Made by a program: the position numbers and the translations under genes
The notes under the pieces: generated by a model
The model's input: the letters and a program-made list of their open reading frames with translations, nothing else
The model's database searches: none
Told to the model about the DNA's origin: nothing
Shown here: piece by piece, positions 45,595 to 58,860 of the stretch
Layout: every line of letters starts with the position of its first letter
Position numbering within the stretch: the first letter of the stretch is position 1
Source of the DNA: Nemopilema nomurai
Lineage: Eukaryota; Cnidaria; Scyphozoa; Rhizostomeae; Rhizostomatidae
Direction: 5' to 3'
Assembly: GCA_003864495.1 (NCBI GenBank)
Contig: ML133420.1
Span: forward strand, 4,116,340-4,180,339
DNA: 64,000 nt

Positions 45595-48110
45595 CACTTG
45601 ATCATAATGAGGTAGAAATGAAGACTAAAGAGCTGACATGTGAACGAGGCCTGAAGCCTCTGTGTTGAAGCGCGCCATTTTGGTTGCATGGCAAAAGCGC
45701 GAAGTGCCATACAGCGAGTCATCGCTACTATTATTGTTTTATGTTAAAGTTTTGGCAAATATGATTATATCTTGTGCTGCGTACAACTGTACAGAACGTC
45801 AAAGATCGAGTAGCTCTGCTATGTCCACAAATTGATCCGCTGTTTCAGCAAGAATCATTTCTTTTCACCGGTAAATAAGCCTAGCTCCTTATGACAACAA
45901 ACACCTAGAAAGATCAAATTAAGAAAAAAAATCAAGGTCCTTCAACAAAAGCTTAGGAGAAGAGATAGAAAAATTACATATCTTAATGATTTGATCACAA
46001 CACTACAAGATAGACAGTTGCTTCAAAGTTTACCTGCTGCGCTACTAAAAGACCAATTCTCAGGCCTTACAATGGAAATGTTTCAAAGCGATAAATGGAG
46101 TGATGCAAGCCTCTCTAATATAGACTGGATTGTCTTTGGCAGCAGACTATGGGTTTCGTGTATGGTCTGTTACATCTGATGAAACATCCACAAATCTTGA
46201 AACTTTCAGGCAATTAGGGTGTCAATTTGCCACTTCCTAAGAACAGATGAAAGTTGACTTTAAGCATCCTACTCGAGATTATAAAGTTTTTGCAATTCTT
46301 GATGCATGCCATATGGTAAAGTTTGCAAGAAACGCTTAAGGTGATTTGAGAACACTTAGAAAAACCTCAGGTGGCGTAATTGCTTGGTCCTTAATTGAAA
46401 AACTCTGCAAATTGCAAGAAGAAGAAAGCCTCACCCTTGCAAACAAAATCAACTGCAATCATATAGCATGGCAGAAGCACAAAATGAAAGTAAAACTTTA
46501 TGTACAGACCCTAAGCTCATCAGTTGCAAATGCAATTGAATTTCTTTCTAAGAATATAAATATGCCTGAATTCGAAGATTCTATGCCAACAGTAGTATTC
46601 ATTCGCAAAATTGAAAGTTTTGACATCTTAAATTCAAAACATTCTTTTGGGAGAGGCTATAAATCGCCAATTCGCTCAGGTAATTTGCAGGCAATCAAGC
46701 AATTTTTTAGTCAAACTGTAGATTATTTAGAAAATCTAAGAGTGCATGGCGACCAACTGCTAGTGGAAAGAAGGAGAAAAACCTCTGCTCTTGGCTTCAT
46801 GGTTACAATTAAATCAACCATTTTAATTTCAGTGGATCTGCTTCACAACACAAATCGATTCAAATATGTACTTACATATAAATTTTGACAAGATCACATT
46901 GAATTATTATTTGCATGCATACGATACGAGGAAGAGGGGGGTTTAATAACAACCCAAATACAATGCAGTTCAAGTACGCCTTTCGCAACATTTTATTGAA
47001 AAATTCAATTCTTGCCTCTAACAAAGCAAATGCAATGAGCAAGAATGCACAGGCTCTCTCTTCAGCCTCAAGTGGACCAAGCATCGCTGTCCAGTTGTTG
47101 AAGAAAGAGACTCTTCCCAAGAGATAATTTATGATGAGAAGATTGGTAAGGTTAATTGATGACATTTCTTTGTCAGATGTCTCAGAGAACATCCTTTGCT
47201 ACATAGCTGGTTTCATTGTTAGAAGAATGACAAAGAATATTGGATGTGCCACTTGTGCAGAGGTAGAGAAGGACCATGTTTATGTCTGTTCCCCTTATGC
47301 CAGATTTCTTGAGGGAAGAAATAAAAGTGGGCCAATTGCCGCTTCTTATGGTGTTCTCCAGGTTTTGAGATATGCCGAGAAAATTTTCAAACTGAGAGTC
47401 AAAAATGGGAAAGGAATCAAGATTAGCTCTGAACAACATTTCATCCGAAACATGACACATGATGTTTTGCTTACACATGGAAAAAATATTGAAAATTTTT
47501 TTCCAGACATGCAAAATCACCGATTTGATGATGAGCCGTGTTAACGGATGACCATGTCAGACAGATAATCAAGAAGCTTTGTGAGAGATATCTACTTTTA
47601 AGATTCCAAACGTACGGGAAAGCATACACGAGTCAAGTTCTTCAATATAACAATCCGAGTATCAGACATGAAATGAATAAGCTTATTTATTCAAGAGTAT
47701 CTGACTAAGTAATTTAGAGGAGTATTGTTTGCACTTACCTCTTTGTTGTCCACTTCTTGTTTCTTTGCCTTGCCCTCTAAAACCATTACTGAGCTAGACC
47801 GTCTTAACTTGCTTCGAATACCATTGTTTATTGTAAAACACAATTTGTTACCGACCGACTAGACCTTTTTCTCTGATCTGATATTTACGATACTGTACTA
47901 GTTTTTTATCGGTCTGTTGGCTCCCAACAATGTTAAGTAAGATATATTTAAGCCAAGAAACAAAGCAGACCAGCAACATCAGCAATTTGTTTTGCCGTGC
48001 AATAAATATGGCGCTGGCTGCGCAGTAGGGGCTTCAAATGTTTGTTTCCGAACAGAGGCTAGTTGGCCTTCTAGTATTTATTTCTACCTCATTGCTTGAT
48101 CATCAATGAA
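45595..48110 (+). mobile_element. Second P-like element, degenerate
   Basis: Inverted repeats: GATCATAATGAGGTAGAAAT near 45604 and its diverged inverse (ATTTCTACCTCATTGCTTGA) near 48079. They enclose a P-type transposase reading. The exact ends and a target duplication were not resolved. Confidence 0.65.
45761..47544 (+). pseudogene. P-element-like THAP transposase, degenerate
   Basis: A short THAP start (MIISCAAYNCTERQ) at 45761 contains an in-frame TGA and reaches a splice-like GTAAAT after ISFHR. Then a helical stretch (LQDRQLLQSLPAAL), FKHPTRDYKVFAILDACHMVKFARNA near 46260-46340, HIAWQKHKMKVKL, FKYVLTYKF near 46870, GGFNNNPNTMQFKYAFRNILL and, at 47190, ILCYIAGFIVRRMTK. These blocks are the C-terminal half of a P/THAP9-type transposase. 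Stops occur near 46338, 46886 and 47127. Confidence 0.78.
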
Positions 48111-48695
48111 AGGCGCCTTAATTGGATTAACAAACAGGCATTTAGTTGACTCGCAACAAAATGCCTAGTGTATTCCAGCCTTTACATCCTCTGACAAAGG
48201 CAACCTTCACTGGTGAATTGTTCAAGTTTTGAGCAACCAAATGTATTCTTAATTGAGAATCCAAGGTGGGAGCATTCGGGTATTTCAGCTCCAGTTGAAA
48301 GACAATGAGGGCATGCCAAGAAAGTCAAAAATGCCTTCTTCAAAGACAGCTGCACCATTATATAACAGTCTTTATCTCCGCGACTCTTCAAATTTTTTTG
48401 CTGTACCAAAATTACTCCAAAGTAGCTCAGTTTTCTCGCGCTAGCCGAAGCTTCACCCTCAACCTGACAAACAGTAGTCTTGGTACGCCTAACTTGCTTT
48501 CTGCATCCAGTTAACGGCTTGCGCGATTGAAACTTCATCAATCCCATGACAGTTTGAAAAACAAGGTAACGTAGACCTTCACGCCAGCTTCTGTTAAATT
48601 AATAATGTCCCATTCACAATATTTCATAAACTTTTAACGTCAAAATTGACAAGATGAAAGCCTAGCTACAGAACGAGCAAACACTGTGTATGTAA

Positions 48696-49517
48696 AGGCC
48701 GGGTTACACGACCACTTTTTCCATCACTTTTTCAATATTGGATCAACCTGTTGAAAGGTGATCGTGTAACATACTGGAATTGTCAAATTTCGCTGCAGAA
48801 TTCGATGCGATTATTAGGTGTTAATCCTTTATCATTGGAACTTTTACTCTGAACGAAAGCAGAGTAAAATCAAGTTCATCGCTTTTTTCAAAACCGCCAA
48901 CAAATTCTTACGTCACATGATGATTTCGTGGGAAGGGAACGGCCTAGAGTTTCGAGAAAAGGAGAAAAGAAACGTGATTTGTGGCTGTTTTCCCTGGCTG
49001 TTGGTGGCAATGGTTCGAGTAGCGTAATTGTGTTGCCCACGCGCCACTGACCATCTGTTATGAAACCTTATCAGCCAATCCTTCAGGAGAGTAGAGTTCT
49101 GGTGATTTTGATCGCAGCAAATTGTGCAAACCCTATGCAGGACGATTGCAATAGCTTTGTTGGGATGTAAGTTGAGTTTTGTGCCACATCATTATTCATA
49201 TTCGTTTTCAGCTAATGATTATGTTCCTTAGCACAATTCACGTCTTTCTCTCCTATTCACGAAACTCTAGGCCGTTTCCTTTTCACGAAATCATCATGTG
49301 ACATAAGTATTTGTGGGCGCCTTTGAAAAAAAGGGATGAACTCGATTTTACTCTGCGTTCGTTCAGAGTAAGATTTCCAATGAAAAAGGATTAACACCTA
49401 ATAATTGCATCAATTTCTGCAGCAAAATTGGACAATTATAGTATGTTACACGATCACTTTTCAACGTGTTGGTCCATATCGAAAAAGTGATTGAAAAGTT
49501 ATCGTGTATCCCGGCCT
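48696..49517. mobile_element. Foldback/MITE element with long inverted repeats, 0.8 kb
   Basis: TAA lies on both sides (48693-48695 and 49518-49520). The ends begin AGGCCGGG, then TACACGA. Inverted similarity runs inward for about 290 bases on each side (48696 to about 48995 against 49245-49517), leaving a short unique centre. The outer 90 bases of each arm hold a nested palindrome around GTTACACGA and TCGTGTAAC. No transposase gene. The superfamily cannot be told; a 3-bp TAA duplication would suit PIF/Harbinger. Confidence 0.82.
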
Positions 49518-49529
49518 TAATGAAAATGA

Positions 49530-50600
49530 GACAATCCAATCAAAAGTCAGAATTTTTTTAATGAACCAACTAGAGGTGAGACCATTACGCGAGTATCTGA
49601 CAACCAGTTTTATTTTGTCATACTGCCGAGGAAAAAACATTGTTCTACTTTCGATAGGGTGTCCCAATTTTATAACACCAACAAGAGGTTGATAGAGGCT
49701 GCATAGGGTTTTCAAACAATGTCAGAATTTGTGAACAAGTGCTTTGTGGTACAAAACTTCACACTGGCTAGAAGAAGCGGTTATCTTCTGACGTTTGCAT
49801 ACTCTGAGGAGTGTCGGATGAAAAAAGTACTTTTAAGTATGCGAAAACTAGTTTCGCTTTTTCTAGCCATTGTGATGTCAAAATTGTTGGAAAAGAATTG
49901 AAAAAGACCGTATAATTGCAGAGTTATGGGAATTTATAAAGTTCGGAAAGTGTTACCCAGAAACACGCTGATAAAGCAGTCTTGTCCCATCGCTGGAAGT
50001 TGGTGTTGCCGTCTGAGAGATGGTCATGGAAGTTTTGTTTCTAGAAGGAAATTAGTTTAACTGGAAATGAGAGCTCACAGTTGCATTTAAATACAGTCGA
50101 GGGTGTTGCAGCCATTTTGAAATAGAGCAAAAGGATGAAACGAGAGAAGTGCAAGCCTTTGACCATGAAAGCTAACCACGGCCTGTTCACCAAGACCCGC
50201 CTTGATTGGAGGAGGAAATTGTGGATTCTTCGAAAACTATACCAAAGAACCAGAACGAAATTATAAACAAACATGAATACTGACGAATCGTTTTAACTAA
50301 GCTGTAAATGTTATGGAATGGTTAGTATGCTCTATTTTACTTTGTAAGCATATTAGGGGAGAAAAGTTGTTCATTAAGCCATACGAACTCGATGACATTT
50401 TTATTAATTCAAATAGTTCATAACTTTTAATTCTGTGATATTCTTGGTATGCTTAAAGAAAGTGCGGACCTGAAATTGACACTGGGGTCTAAAAATTTAC
50501 AGCTAACAGTTAAACTTTCATTAGTAATTTGAAATAACTAAAAAAAATTCTTTTTTTTCTTAAATTCTCAGAAGCAAGGCAGGTCGCCATTTTTGAATTG
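49530..50600. other. No gene recognised
   Basis: AT-rich DNA between the foldback element and the LINE tail; nothing assignable on either strand. Confidence 0.5.
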
Positions 50601-50614
50601 ATTATATAATGTTA

Positions 50615-50940
50615 GACTGCTACGAGTTAGCTACAAGGAACACAGAATGAACGCCAGCATCTTCGAAGAAGTGAAAAACAAACCATCCTCTTTGCTGCAG
50701 CACACCAATGTCGAGAGGGTGGCTGCGATCTCACGAAGGCAATTCTCCAGGGAAAGATGGAAGGCAAGAGGCGGAAGGGAAGGCCGAAAACGCAGTATCT
50801 AGACAACATCAAGAGCTGGTCTGGATTGTGCATGGACCAAGTCAACATGAAAACGCGCGACCGCAAGGCGTGGCGGCCATATCAAATCGGGTCGGCTGAG
50901 GCTCAGAAATGAGCATGCTGTCATCATCATCATCATCATC
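50615..50940 (+). mobile_element. 5'-truncated LINE 3' end with (ATC)n tail
   Basis: The reading KMEGKRREGRPKTQYLDNIKSW, then DRKAWRPYQIG, is the C-terminal tail of the endonuclease/reverse transcriptase encoded by many CR1/jockey-like LINEs. It ends in repeated CAT/ATC units (50921-50940). An 11-bp direct repeat, ATATAATGTTA, flanks it at 50604-50614 and 50941-50951, so this is a complete, heavily truncated insertion. Confidence 0.85.
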
Positions 50941-50951
50941 ATATAATGTTA

Positions 50952-53133
50952 TTGGCAAAAGAGAATTCCTCTGCTTCAGTGTGCTGATCATGCCACACAT
51001 GGACAATTTAATGGGTCAATGTATTTATTGGTTACAAAGATATATGTGTGTATGCATTTAACGCAGTGCAGAATCCATGTAGCTTGTCAGGTGGTCAGAG
51101 AAACTCTGCGTAAACTAAAAACTCCATATTACATTGTTCTTTCTTATTGGCGTGAACTTTACATGGATCCCACCATGACATCTAACTTAAATAACAGTTT
51201 CAGTGTTTCTCAGGGGGGCATTTGTGGCCCTTCATTGCCATTTTTGCATTTTGGTGCAGCTCTAGCTTTCCCAAAATTTTGATGTTCGGTTGCTAAAATG
51301 AAACAAAAACTATTAACACCAACATATAAATATGTAATAACTATTATGTACTTTGAGAAGAGGTGAGATTGAAACAACTTGTTCTTCTTGACTAATGACC
51401 TTTAACCATAAACCCCTACTTTGACCATCCCCTATAATGAGCTGGATACGTGTTACAGCATTAAATTGAGATGTTTAAAATGATAACCTTCTGAAATAGT
51501 TCCAGTAGCTGGTACATCAGCAGTGATCATTTCCTTCCTTTTCTTATATATATATCAATCCCATCAGCTTTGCTCTCTCTGTCCAGCATTCTGTTCGTTG
51601 GAGGAATTATTTTCTATTACATCTGCAATACCACTGCCTCCAACTTCTCCTTAGGTGATTTCGTAAGAGTTCCATACAACTCATCAATATATTCTAAACA
51701 AAGCAGAAGTGTTAATTTGCTTAGTGCATAAGTGCATATGCAAGTCATTAGGTTCAAGATTCATTCACTTCAGGCATGAAATGATGCAATCAGTTTCTTC
51801 ACACTTACTACATACCATAATTCTGCTTAACTTGCACCCCCATAACTTTTGCTGCCCATGTCTATATTTCGGCCAAGTAACTTTTACCTGCGGAAACCAT
51901 CTAGATTTTGACATTTGTCATGATTCAAATTGTAATTGAAATGCACAGCTGCAAGAATATGCCTACACAGAGAAATAAATAGTATGAAAGTATTCAACAA
52001 AGCATTTCAGACAGTCATCGAATATCTTATCAATTGTATATGTACCTGCAGACCATGCCAGTGTGTGAATATGCTATCATTTTAGGTGCAAAATAGTTTA
52101 AAGTGGAGTTCCATCCTTCTAGGCAACTTGTTTGGCTTACTGGAGATGCTTTCTTTATTGCCTTAACTAGTATTGTGTGGTTTATAACTTTTTTAAGGCT
52201 TCTCATAAGCAGTGGAATCTGTTAAGAGTGAAGCAAACAATTAATCCAAGTACAATGTAGATTTATATACAGAAATGATTTCAATAAAAGTGATCAGCCA
52301 TAGGTAGCTAGTTCTGTAGAACTATTGGTTTTCGATTTATCTAGAGATGTACCTGTTCCAATCTTAAATTTAGAAAATTAGTCTATGTATTGCCATTCTA
52401 TGTCTATATGATACTGAGATCGATCAAAAAAGTCAAATGATTTATCTTCCATATTCTTTGTTATCAAATTGCTTAAGCTATAAGAAGCTTGCTTGCTGCA
52501 TGGACAATATTGTTGTATTGCTAGTAGTTTATTTTTCTATTTTTTTACTTATAAATAGATTAGTTTACTGTGTACTACAATATGATTGTTAGGTATTTCT
52601 ACCTTGAAACAGCCATTTGCAGGGCTTTTTTAATTCATCATGTGCACATTTGTTGAACAAAGGATTATGAAGATTATTGTGCTTATCAATTATGTGTGAT
52701 AGAAATGAACTGAATTTTGCCCAAATCAGATCTTCATCTCCTTGGTTGTGGTTGTAGTACTCCAATGAAGATGATTGATGTATGGCTTAGTCCACTTATT
52801 TATATCTTGGCATTCAGCTCCTTTACCAATCCTCAATAATTGCTTTCTTAAGGCTAAAAAATAAGTCCAACTGCTATTATCAAGGAAAAAATTGGGAAAA
52901 AAGGAACTAAAAGACTCAAAATAATGACTAACAATGATTCAAAAAGAATTATTTAGATATTTAGATACTTTGTAATATAAAAAGTAGGCCCTTTCTGGAA
53001 AACCTTCAGAAGGTCTGGCCTAAAGGTGTCAGTGTAGGGATTTTAAAGATTTTCCCCAAAATCGGCTGATGTTTATTTTACTAATAAAAGGAACAAATAA
53101 GTTTTTGCACCAAGCCTTTTGTAAATCTTGTAC
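50952..53133. other. No gene recognised
   Basis: AT-rich sequence with scattered short frames. A reading at 51049-51280 (VRETLRKLKTPYYIVLSYWRE) is not recognised. No inverted or tandem repeats of note. Confidence 0.5.
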
Positions 53134-53359
53134 TAAGGGGCCAGTCATTTAAAACTCCGGGTAAAGAGGCGGCTTAGAATTGGTGGGGGCATGAAAATTA
53201 CGAAAGGAAAATCGGGGGTATGAAACATTTTTGGAAATTTTTGAGGGGGTATGAAATTTTTCAAAGAAAATTCAGGATAAAATCAAGCAAAGAACATGCA
53301 AAGGTGCATTGACTATTATATCTTGCAAATGTCACATTTGTCTTTGTGTACATCATAAA

Positions 53360-54922
53360 CTAGCTAAATTCAGTAATTTTTCTCTGCTTTAAATTTTCTA
53401 CAGTTCGTTGTTTCTTTGATGCACTCTTATGAGCATTCATTGCTGATGTTGCTGCAAGGGAATTTTCCAGTTGTATAGCCATGTCTGTGGCCTTCTTGAA
53501 GCTTCCATCGTAGTCTGCAAATACAGCATTTTCAACAAGAAAATTAATCCCATGAAGATGAAATTTTGGCAACAGCTTGTCAAAATTCTCAAGAATGAGC
53601 ATATCCATTTCGAGGACAAATTTTCTATCTCCATTGCAGATACGATGTGCATATGACCCACCATCTTTGCATATAATGTGCAAAACATCACATGCACTTT
53701 TTAGCAGCCTCTGTTTCTTTCCTTCTCTGACCTGGCTGCATGTGTTTTTTTCTCTTCATTGTACTTTTCTGAACAGAAGGGAAAGAAGTGCTCTTTAGCT
53801 TCAAATTAATTTCACCTACAAGAGCAGCAAGTTTATTAATGACGGGCATCAAATCTTCTATAATGTGGGTATAAAACTCCAACTCATTGGCTTTCCATGG
53901 TAGTACTTCATTGTGCTGAAATAGGTTAGCTTTCCTTTTTTTTCACTTCTTTCAGAAAATTAGAAGCTTTTTTGCAGTGGTTTTCTAGAAAAACCTTTGA
54001 GGCATTTGCAGCACTAATGTCTGAGGATTTTAATGTCACCCCAGATTCAGCAAACTTGTGAACATTGATCCAATTCCCATCCTTACTGCTTGAACAGCTC
54101 TCAAGAACTTTCAGAAAACTCATCTTAGCTGTCTCAAGTTGCCATCGAACTGCACGTTGGCTGCAAGCATATCTACGAAAAGCATCTTAGACCATCAGGG
54201 AATAGCTTTCTTTGTGAAGAGTTTGGATGACATCATTGTAAAATTTCTGCTTTTCATTGACAGGTGAAGGTATTAAAAGTTCTTGAACATCTTTTGGTAC
54301 TAGAAGAAAAAGAATCTCTCTAAGGGTGTTGTCATGTAGTTTTAAATAATAGTGATAGAAATTCTGTCTTCTAGTTGGGTAATGCAAAATTAGAAGGTGA
54401 TTCAAATAATTTGCACTTACTGAAGGTCATCAACACGACCTAAATGGCCTGTTTTTGTACAGTACTGTTCAGTACTGGTGCACTTTTAATAAAAAATCTA
54501 GGAAAAATTCAAACACGGAGAAACTGTAAAAGTGTGTCCGCCAAAGTGTAAACTAGCCAATCTAGACATATACAAGCAACTTAAAACGTCGTTGAAAGGA
54601 CTAAATCAGTTATAATCAAATGAAACTTAAACCTAGTAGGTAGATTAGCCCCTGCATCCTTTTGGATCTTTGAAGATTCTTGATGGTTTTCTGCTGGCGA
54701 GAACTTCTTCACTTTCCACACAGCTACAAACCTTTTGATATGGCCTACTTTTGTCATGCCAACATCCTTTAGCATCTCCAGAATGTCTGACTCATCAGCG
54801 TTCATTATAAACGAAAAATCATCGTAGCCAAATTTCAGGAAGTTCTCTAAGTAGTCAGAAAAGCGATTTTTAGCGAGAAAATCCTCAAGAGCATTGGTTT
54901 CTATGTTGTCCATTTTGTGCAA
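53360..54922 (-). pseudogene. SAM-domain gene of the 6.4 kb transposon
   Basis: The first exon (54922 to about 54645) encodes a SAM domain: LEDFLAKNRFSDYLENFLKF, then DILEMLKDVGMTKVGHIKRF. SAM domains mediate protein-protein or RNA contacts. Later coding blocks are 54405-53926 and 53882-53360, the last ending SKKQRTVENLKQRKITEFS. The second block has an in-frame TAG after SLMV (54187), after which the same frame continues as AFRRYACSQRAV, so this copy has at least one nonsense change, unless an intron skips it. The gene starts about 120 bases from the divergent transposase gene, so they could share a promoter. Function in the element is unknown. Confidence 0.65.
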
Positions 54923-55045
54923 AGCCGATGCTGCAACTAATCAATGAAAACAAAAGAAACAACGACTAGCATTTTGAATGAGCCTCGCTATGATCTACAA
55001 AATTCCCGCCATTTGGAGTAAAGGCCATGTTTTTGAGTTGAATGC

Positions 55046-58000
55046 ATGAAAATCACGGGAAAAAAGCACACACGAAAGAATGAAATTATGGATAAAGAAC
55101 ATCTTGTGAAAAGTGGGCACGAGAAGCGTGCATTAATCCGAAATACTTCCAAAGTAAATGACTTTGTTCGTACTTCATTACAAGCCTGTACTATTCATGA
55201 AAACCGTGAAGTACTTACAGCGTTTATTGATAGATTTAAGGATAATAAACAAAGATCAAACAATTTGCGTGCTCTGCGTTATCTACTGGACTGTTTACTT
55301 GCAGAAATACCTCTTCCAGATGGCACTAAAAAAGTGCAGTCGTTCCAGACAGCTTTTGAAGTATTCGTGGCATACCAAAGTGATGGAAAATGTGCAGATC
55401 TGATAAAAACTGACAGACGTGTAAAGAAACAGTTTAAAGAGCTACTTTGTCATTCAGAGTACTGATTATGTATTTATATTGTTCATACAGACAAAGGACA
55501 GTGGATCATTCTTCGCCCTGATAATGTTTGCCTTGAGGCCTTCTTTGCAAAGTTTCTAGGAGAGTTTGACCCTAGCACAGTCCCACTTCTGGGCAAGGAA
55601 GTGGTGAGAAACATTTTCAAATGTATGGATACAGAGTGGGACAAAAAAGTATTAAGGGTTGTTTTGGGTATGACACACAGTCGTAGAGAGTTGGATGAAC
55701 TTGGCATAGACAGTGACTCAATCACCTCTGACAGAAAAGCTGTTTTTGGCTACTCTGAATTGTATGAAGATGCAACAAAGGAAGCGAAAACAATAATAAG
55801 TAATAGTCTCCATAAACGATTAGAAAAATGTTCCTCTGAGTTGAAGCAGAAAACAAATCTCTTGACAACAAAGATTGATATTTGGAGTAAAGCTCAGACA
55901 GATGAATTTTCAGAAGAAATTGAGGGTCTAAATTCTAGAAAGCAAGACCTGGAAAGCATGATTGCCAATGATGAGAAGCAAAAGCTAGTATTGGCAGGTA
56001 TGCTCAAAAGGGCACGAGCAAATATAGTCAAGGAGAGACGTTTGAAGATGAGGAGGCGAGGTGGTGGTCGCAAGCTGCTGATGGATAAGGATGATGAGCA
56101 GCATTTAGCTAAATGCATCACCAGTAAATCAACTGCTCATGGAAGAAGAAAGGACTCAGTATTATACCTTAATCACCGCATAAAGAAGCGTGACTTTCTC
56201 AAGATTGTTAACTACAACAGAATGGGGCGAAATTTGCCTTTAATCAAGTCCACCACTGCAATTTATAACCGTGCAACACCAAAGAACAAGCGGTCAAGGC
56301 AAGCCAAAAATCACCTTGGTAAAGGCCTATTCTGCTGCAAGAAGCCACCTAAAGCAGAAAGAACTTCCAACTTACTTACCCATTTTTGTCGTGCTCACAA
56401 AAAGAACATCATGCGAACCTTGTGTGGGCAGGAGAATCAAGAATTGACGTTGTTTAGAAGTTTTGATGATATGCAAAGGTATGCAAAGATACTGGTATGC
56501 AAAGTGCACGTTCCCAGAAGGTTTTCTGTCCAAGTGAAGATGCCATTGCAAGAAAATTCAAGCATTATGACTTTCCAAAGTCAATGCTGAACTGTACACC
56601 TGGAACTTTTCTTTATATGGAGAAAAATGTGGAAATAGCAGTTGAGACTGAACTTATAAAGACAACACAGCAGAATACTGTTGTAGTTGTTAACCCAAAA
56701 TACTTTGTGGGAAGTTCTGGAAGTGTTTGGGGAAGTCATCTGATGAGTAACAGACACAAAGAACCTATTCTCCATGAATGCAACAATGGTAGAAGCAGTA
56801 TAAATCCCCAGTTATTAAAGGATGGGTAGTCAAAGGAAGGGATTGCTTGGAGAGTTTCAAAGATCAGTCTTGAACAGAAGATCTTATAATGATGAAAGAG
56901 GGAGAAAACCTGCATCGTCAGTATGAGAAAGATAAACTTCTATTTCTTCAGAAGTGGTGTGAAGACCTCCTCAAGGAATATCATGAATTCACAAATTTGA
57001 ATGTCATGAATTCACAAATTTGAAATGGAGTTTGAAAATGAGAATTCATTATTGGCACAATTAAACATTGTCCTGTTGTCTGCAAGGAATTTGTACCAAA
57101 CAGTAAGCAATGCAGATAAAGCTGGTGATAGCCTTGTGTCTCAGTTTAATAGCTTGTTGGAAGAAATTGACTCATGCTTGAAATTTTTAAGAATTGTGCA
57201 GCCTAGTTATAAGCCAAGAATTGTTGATCTCACTGATGCAGGGCCTGGTGTAGGAATTACTAATAATGAAGTGTCTTTTCGCATTGCTCAAGAAATAAGA
57301 ATTTGTAAATATGATTTCTACATAAGGCATCACTAAGCCCCTGTTGACAGCAGTCAGAATGAAGTTGAAAGAATTCAGAGCGCTGTTGGTTAGTAATCCC
57401 TTTTTTAATAATTTTGAAGGAAGTCTTGTGCTGAGGGTAAATATTGTTTCTGATTTGTTTCCCTTGACTAGAATTTTGATGCATTTTATTTTGCAATATT
57501 TCGTCCCAAACCAATGCTCACCAAATGATTCAAATCATACTAACATAAGAACCTTGCAGAGGTAACATATCTGTCAGATTAATGAAATAATCTTTCTACA
57601 TGGAATTCAAAATTTATCAATTGCATTCCTATCTGCTTTGACATAATGGCAATATTTTCTCTGATACATTTTACTCTTTCTTTTAAAATGAAAATTGTTT
57701 TTGATGACATATATACATTTAAAACATCTTATGCCCTACAGTATAATATGTGACTTTTTATGTACATGATATTTCATATTTATTGTATTGTATATGCCCT
57801 GTATTTCCAGGAGATGCAATCTGTGTTGGGAATATCGTCACAGATTGCATCTCCTGGAATACCTTAACTGGGAATATCGCCAGAAGTAAAACTGGATCTG
57901 AAAGACTTGTTCTTTTGGGATACAAGATATTTGCGTGATTACCTTACAAATAAGGATACAAGCAATTGTAAATATTTGTCAGGCTTTCATTACTACAAAT

Positions 58001-58860
58001 CTTTACAAAAGTTCATGGATCAGCACACAAGAAAGGGGGAGAAATATTTGAAGTTCAGTTGTAGAGATAGAGGAAATGTTTGCTCATTCTGTTTACAACA
58101 TGGATGGATTGGGACTCCTTGTAGTCGCATTCCAGAGCCTATGCCAGACTATGAATCCTGTAAATTTAAATATTTGCATATTGTAAAGACACCAACTGAA
58201 GTTGATAAGGAAATCCGGCAAGTCAATGATATGAATCCGCGGGTGCAGCTCAAAGCATAGTTTTCAAAGGGGCAAATAACAACAAAAAACATTGAAAAGA
58301 TAAATGAATTTTCCAGGCTCTATGCTGTGAAAGAAGATATTGTTGTAAATGCATTGGCTGAATTGGAGCAGAGTCTGTTTAGTAAGGAGGTGAGGCTGAT
58401 TGAGAAAAAACGAAAAAAAATGACAGAATTCAAAAAAGATTTCCAGGATTATGACTGGAAACAAATTGTAGACAATAAAGGTATCAAACAATTAACTATT
58501 AGTGAGTTAGATAAATACCTTTCTCACTGCAACCTACTTCATTTCCTCCATCTAAAGAAGGCCCAGAAGATAGAAGCTATGATAGCACATTTGAATGATA
58601 CAGTAATAGCAGGTGAAGGTGACACCAATAAAGAATCAGACTTGGATTCTGACAAGGATTCTGACAATCAAAATTCTGATGATGATGTTATTGGAGAGCT
58701 GACAAGATTCAGTGATAAAGACAGTGAAACTGAAGTTAGCAATAGTGATGATGATCAGACAACCAACGATACCAATTTAGAGGAGTGTTTTGACCAGTTG
58801 TTCAAAAAGACAAGATATGGAAGGCTAGCTGGAACTCATCATCTCTCAGCATACAGGTAA
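55046..58860 (+). pseudogene. DDE transposase of the 6.4 kb transposon, with SAP-like tail
   Basis: Coding blocks: 55046-55465 (helical, basic); 55495-56590 (coiled coil around 55840-56020; GRRKDSVLYLNHRIKKRDFL; NKRSRQAKNHLGKGLFCCKKPPKAE; FRSFDDMQRY, likely first Asp); 56497-56829 in another frame (NPKYFVGSSGSVWG); 57025-57336 (VDLTDAGPGVGITNNEV, likely second Asp); then SSQNEVERIQSAVGDA (Glu) split by an intron at about 57420-57810. C-terminal part 57925-58860: cysteines CSFCLQHGWIGTPC, a SAP-like helix pair (LTISELDKYLSHCNL) and an acidic tail. Frameshifts near 56500 and 56830 and stops near 57336 and 58258 make it inactive. I know similar uncharacterised proteins from sponges and cnidarians but cannot name the superfamily. 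Confidence 0.72.
57807..57857. repeat. 19-bp perfect inverted repeat, 13-base loop, at an exon start
   Basis: CCAGGAGATGCAATCTGTG (57807-57825) and its exact inverse (57839-57857). The left arm contains the splice acceptor and the start of the exon after the Glu motif. The loop GGGAATATCG also recurs just after the right arm. This looks like a local template-switch inversion that broke the exon. Confidence 0.92.

Noticed and set aside
50627..50866. Minus-strand 79-codon frame
   Set aside because: It is a shadow of the plus-strand LINE C terminus, which has the clear KMEGKRREGRPKT reading and matching target duplications.
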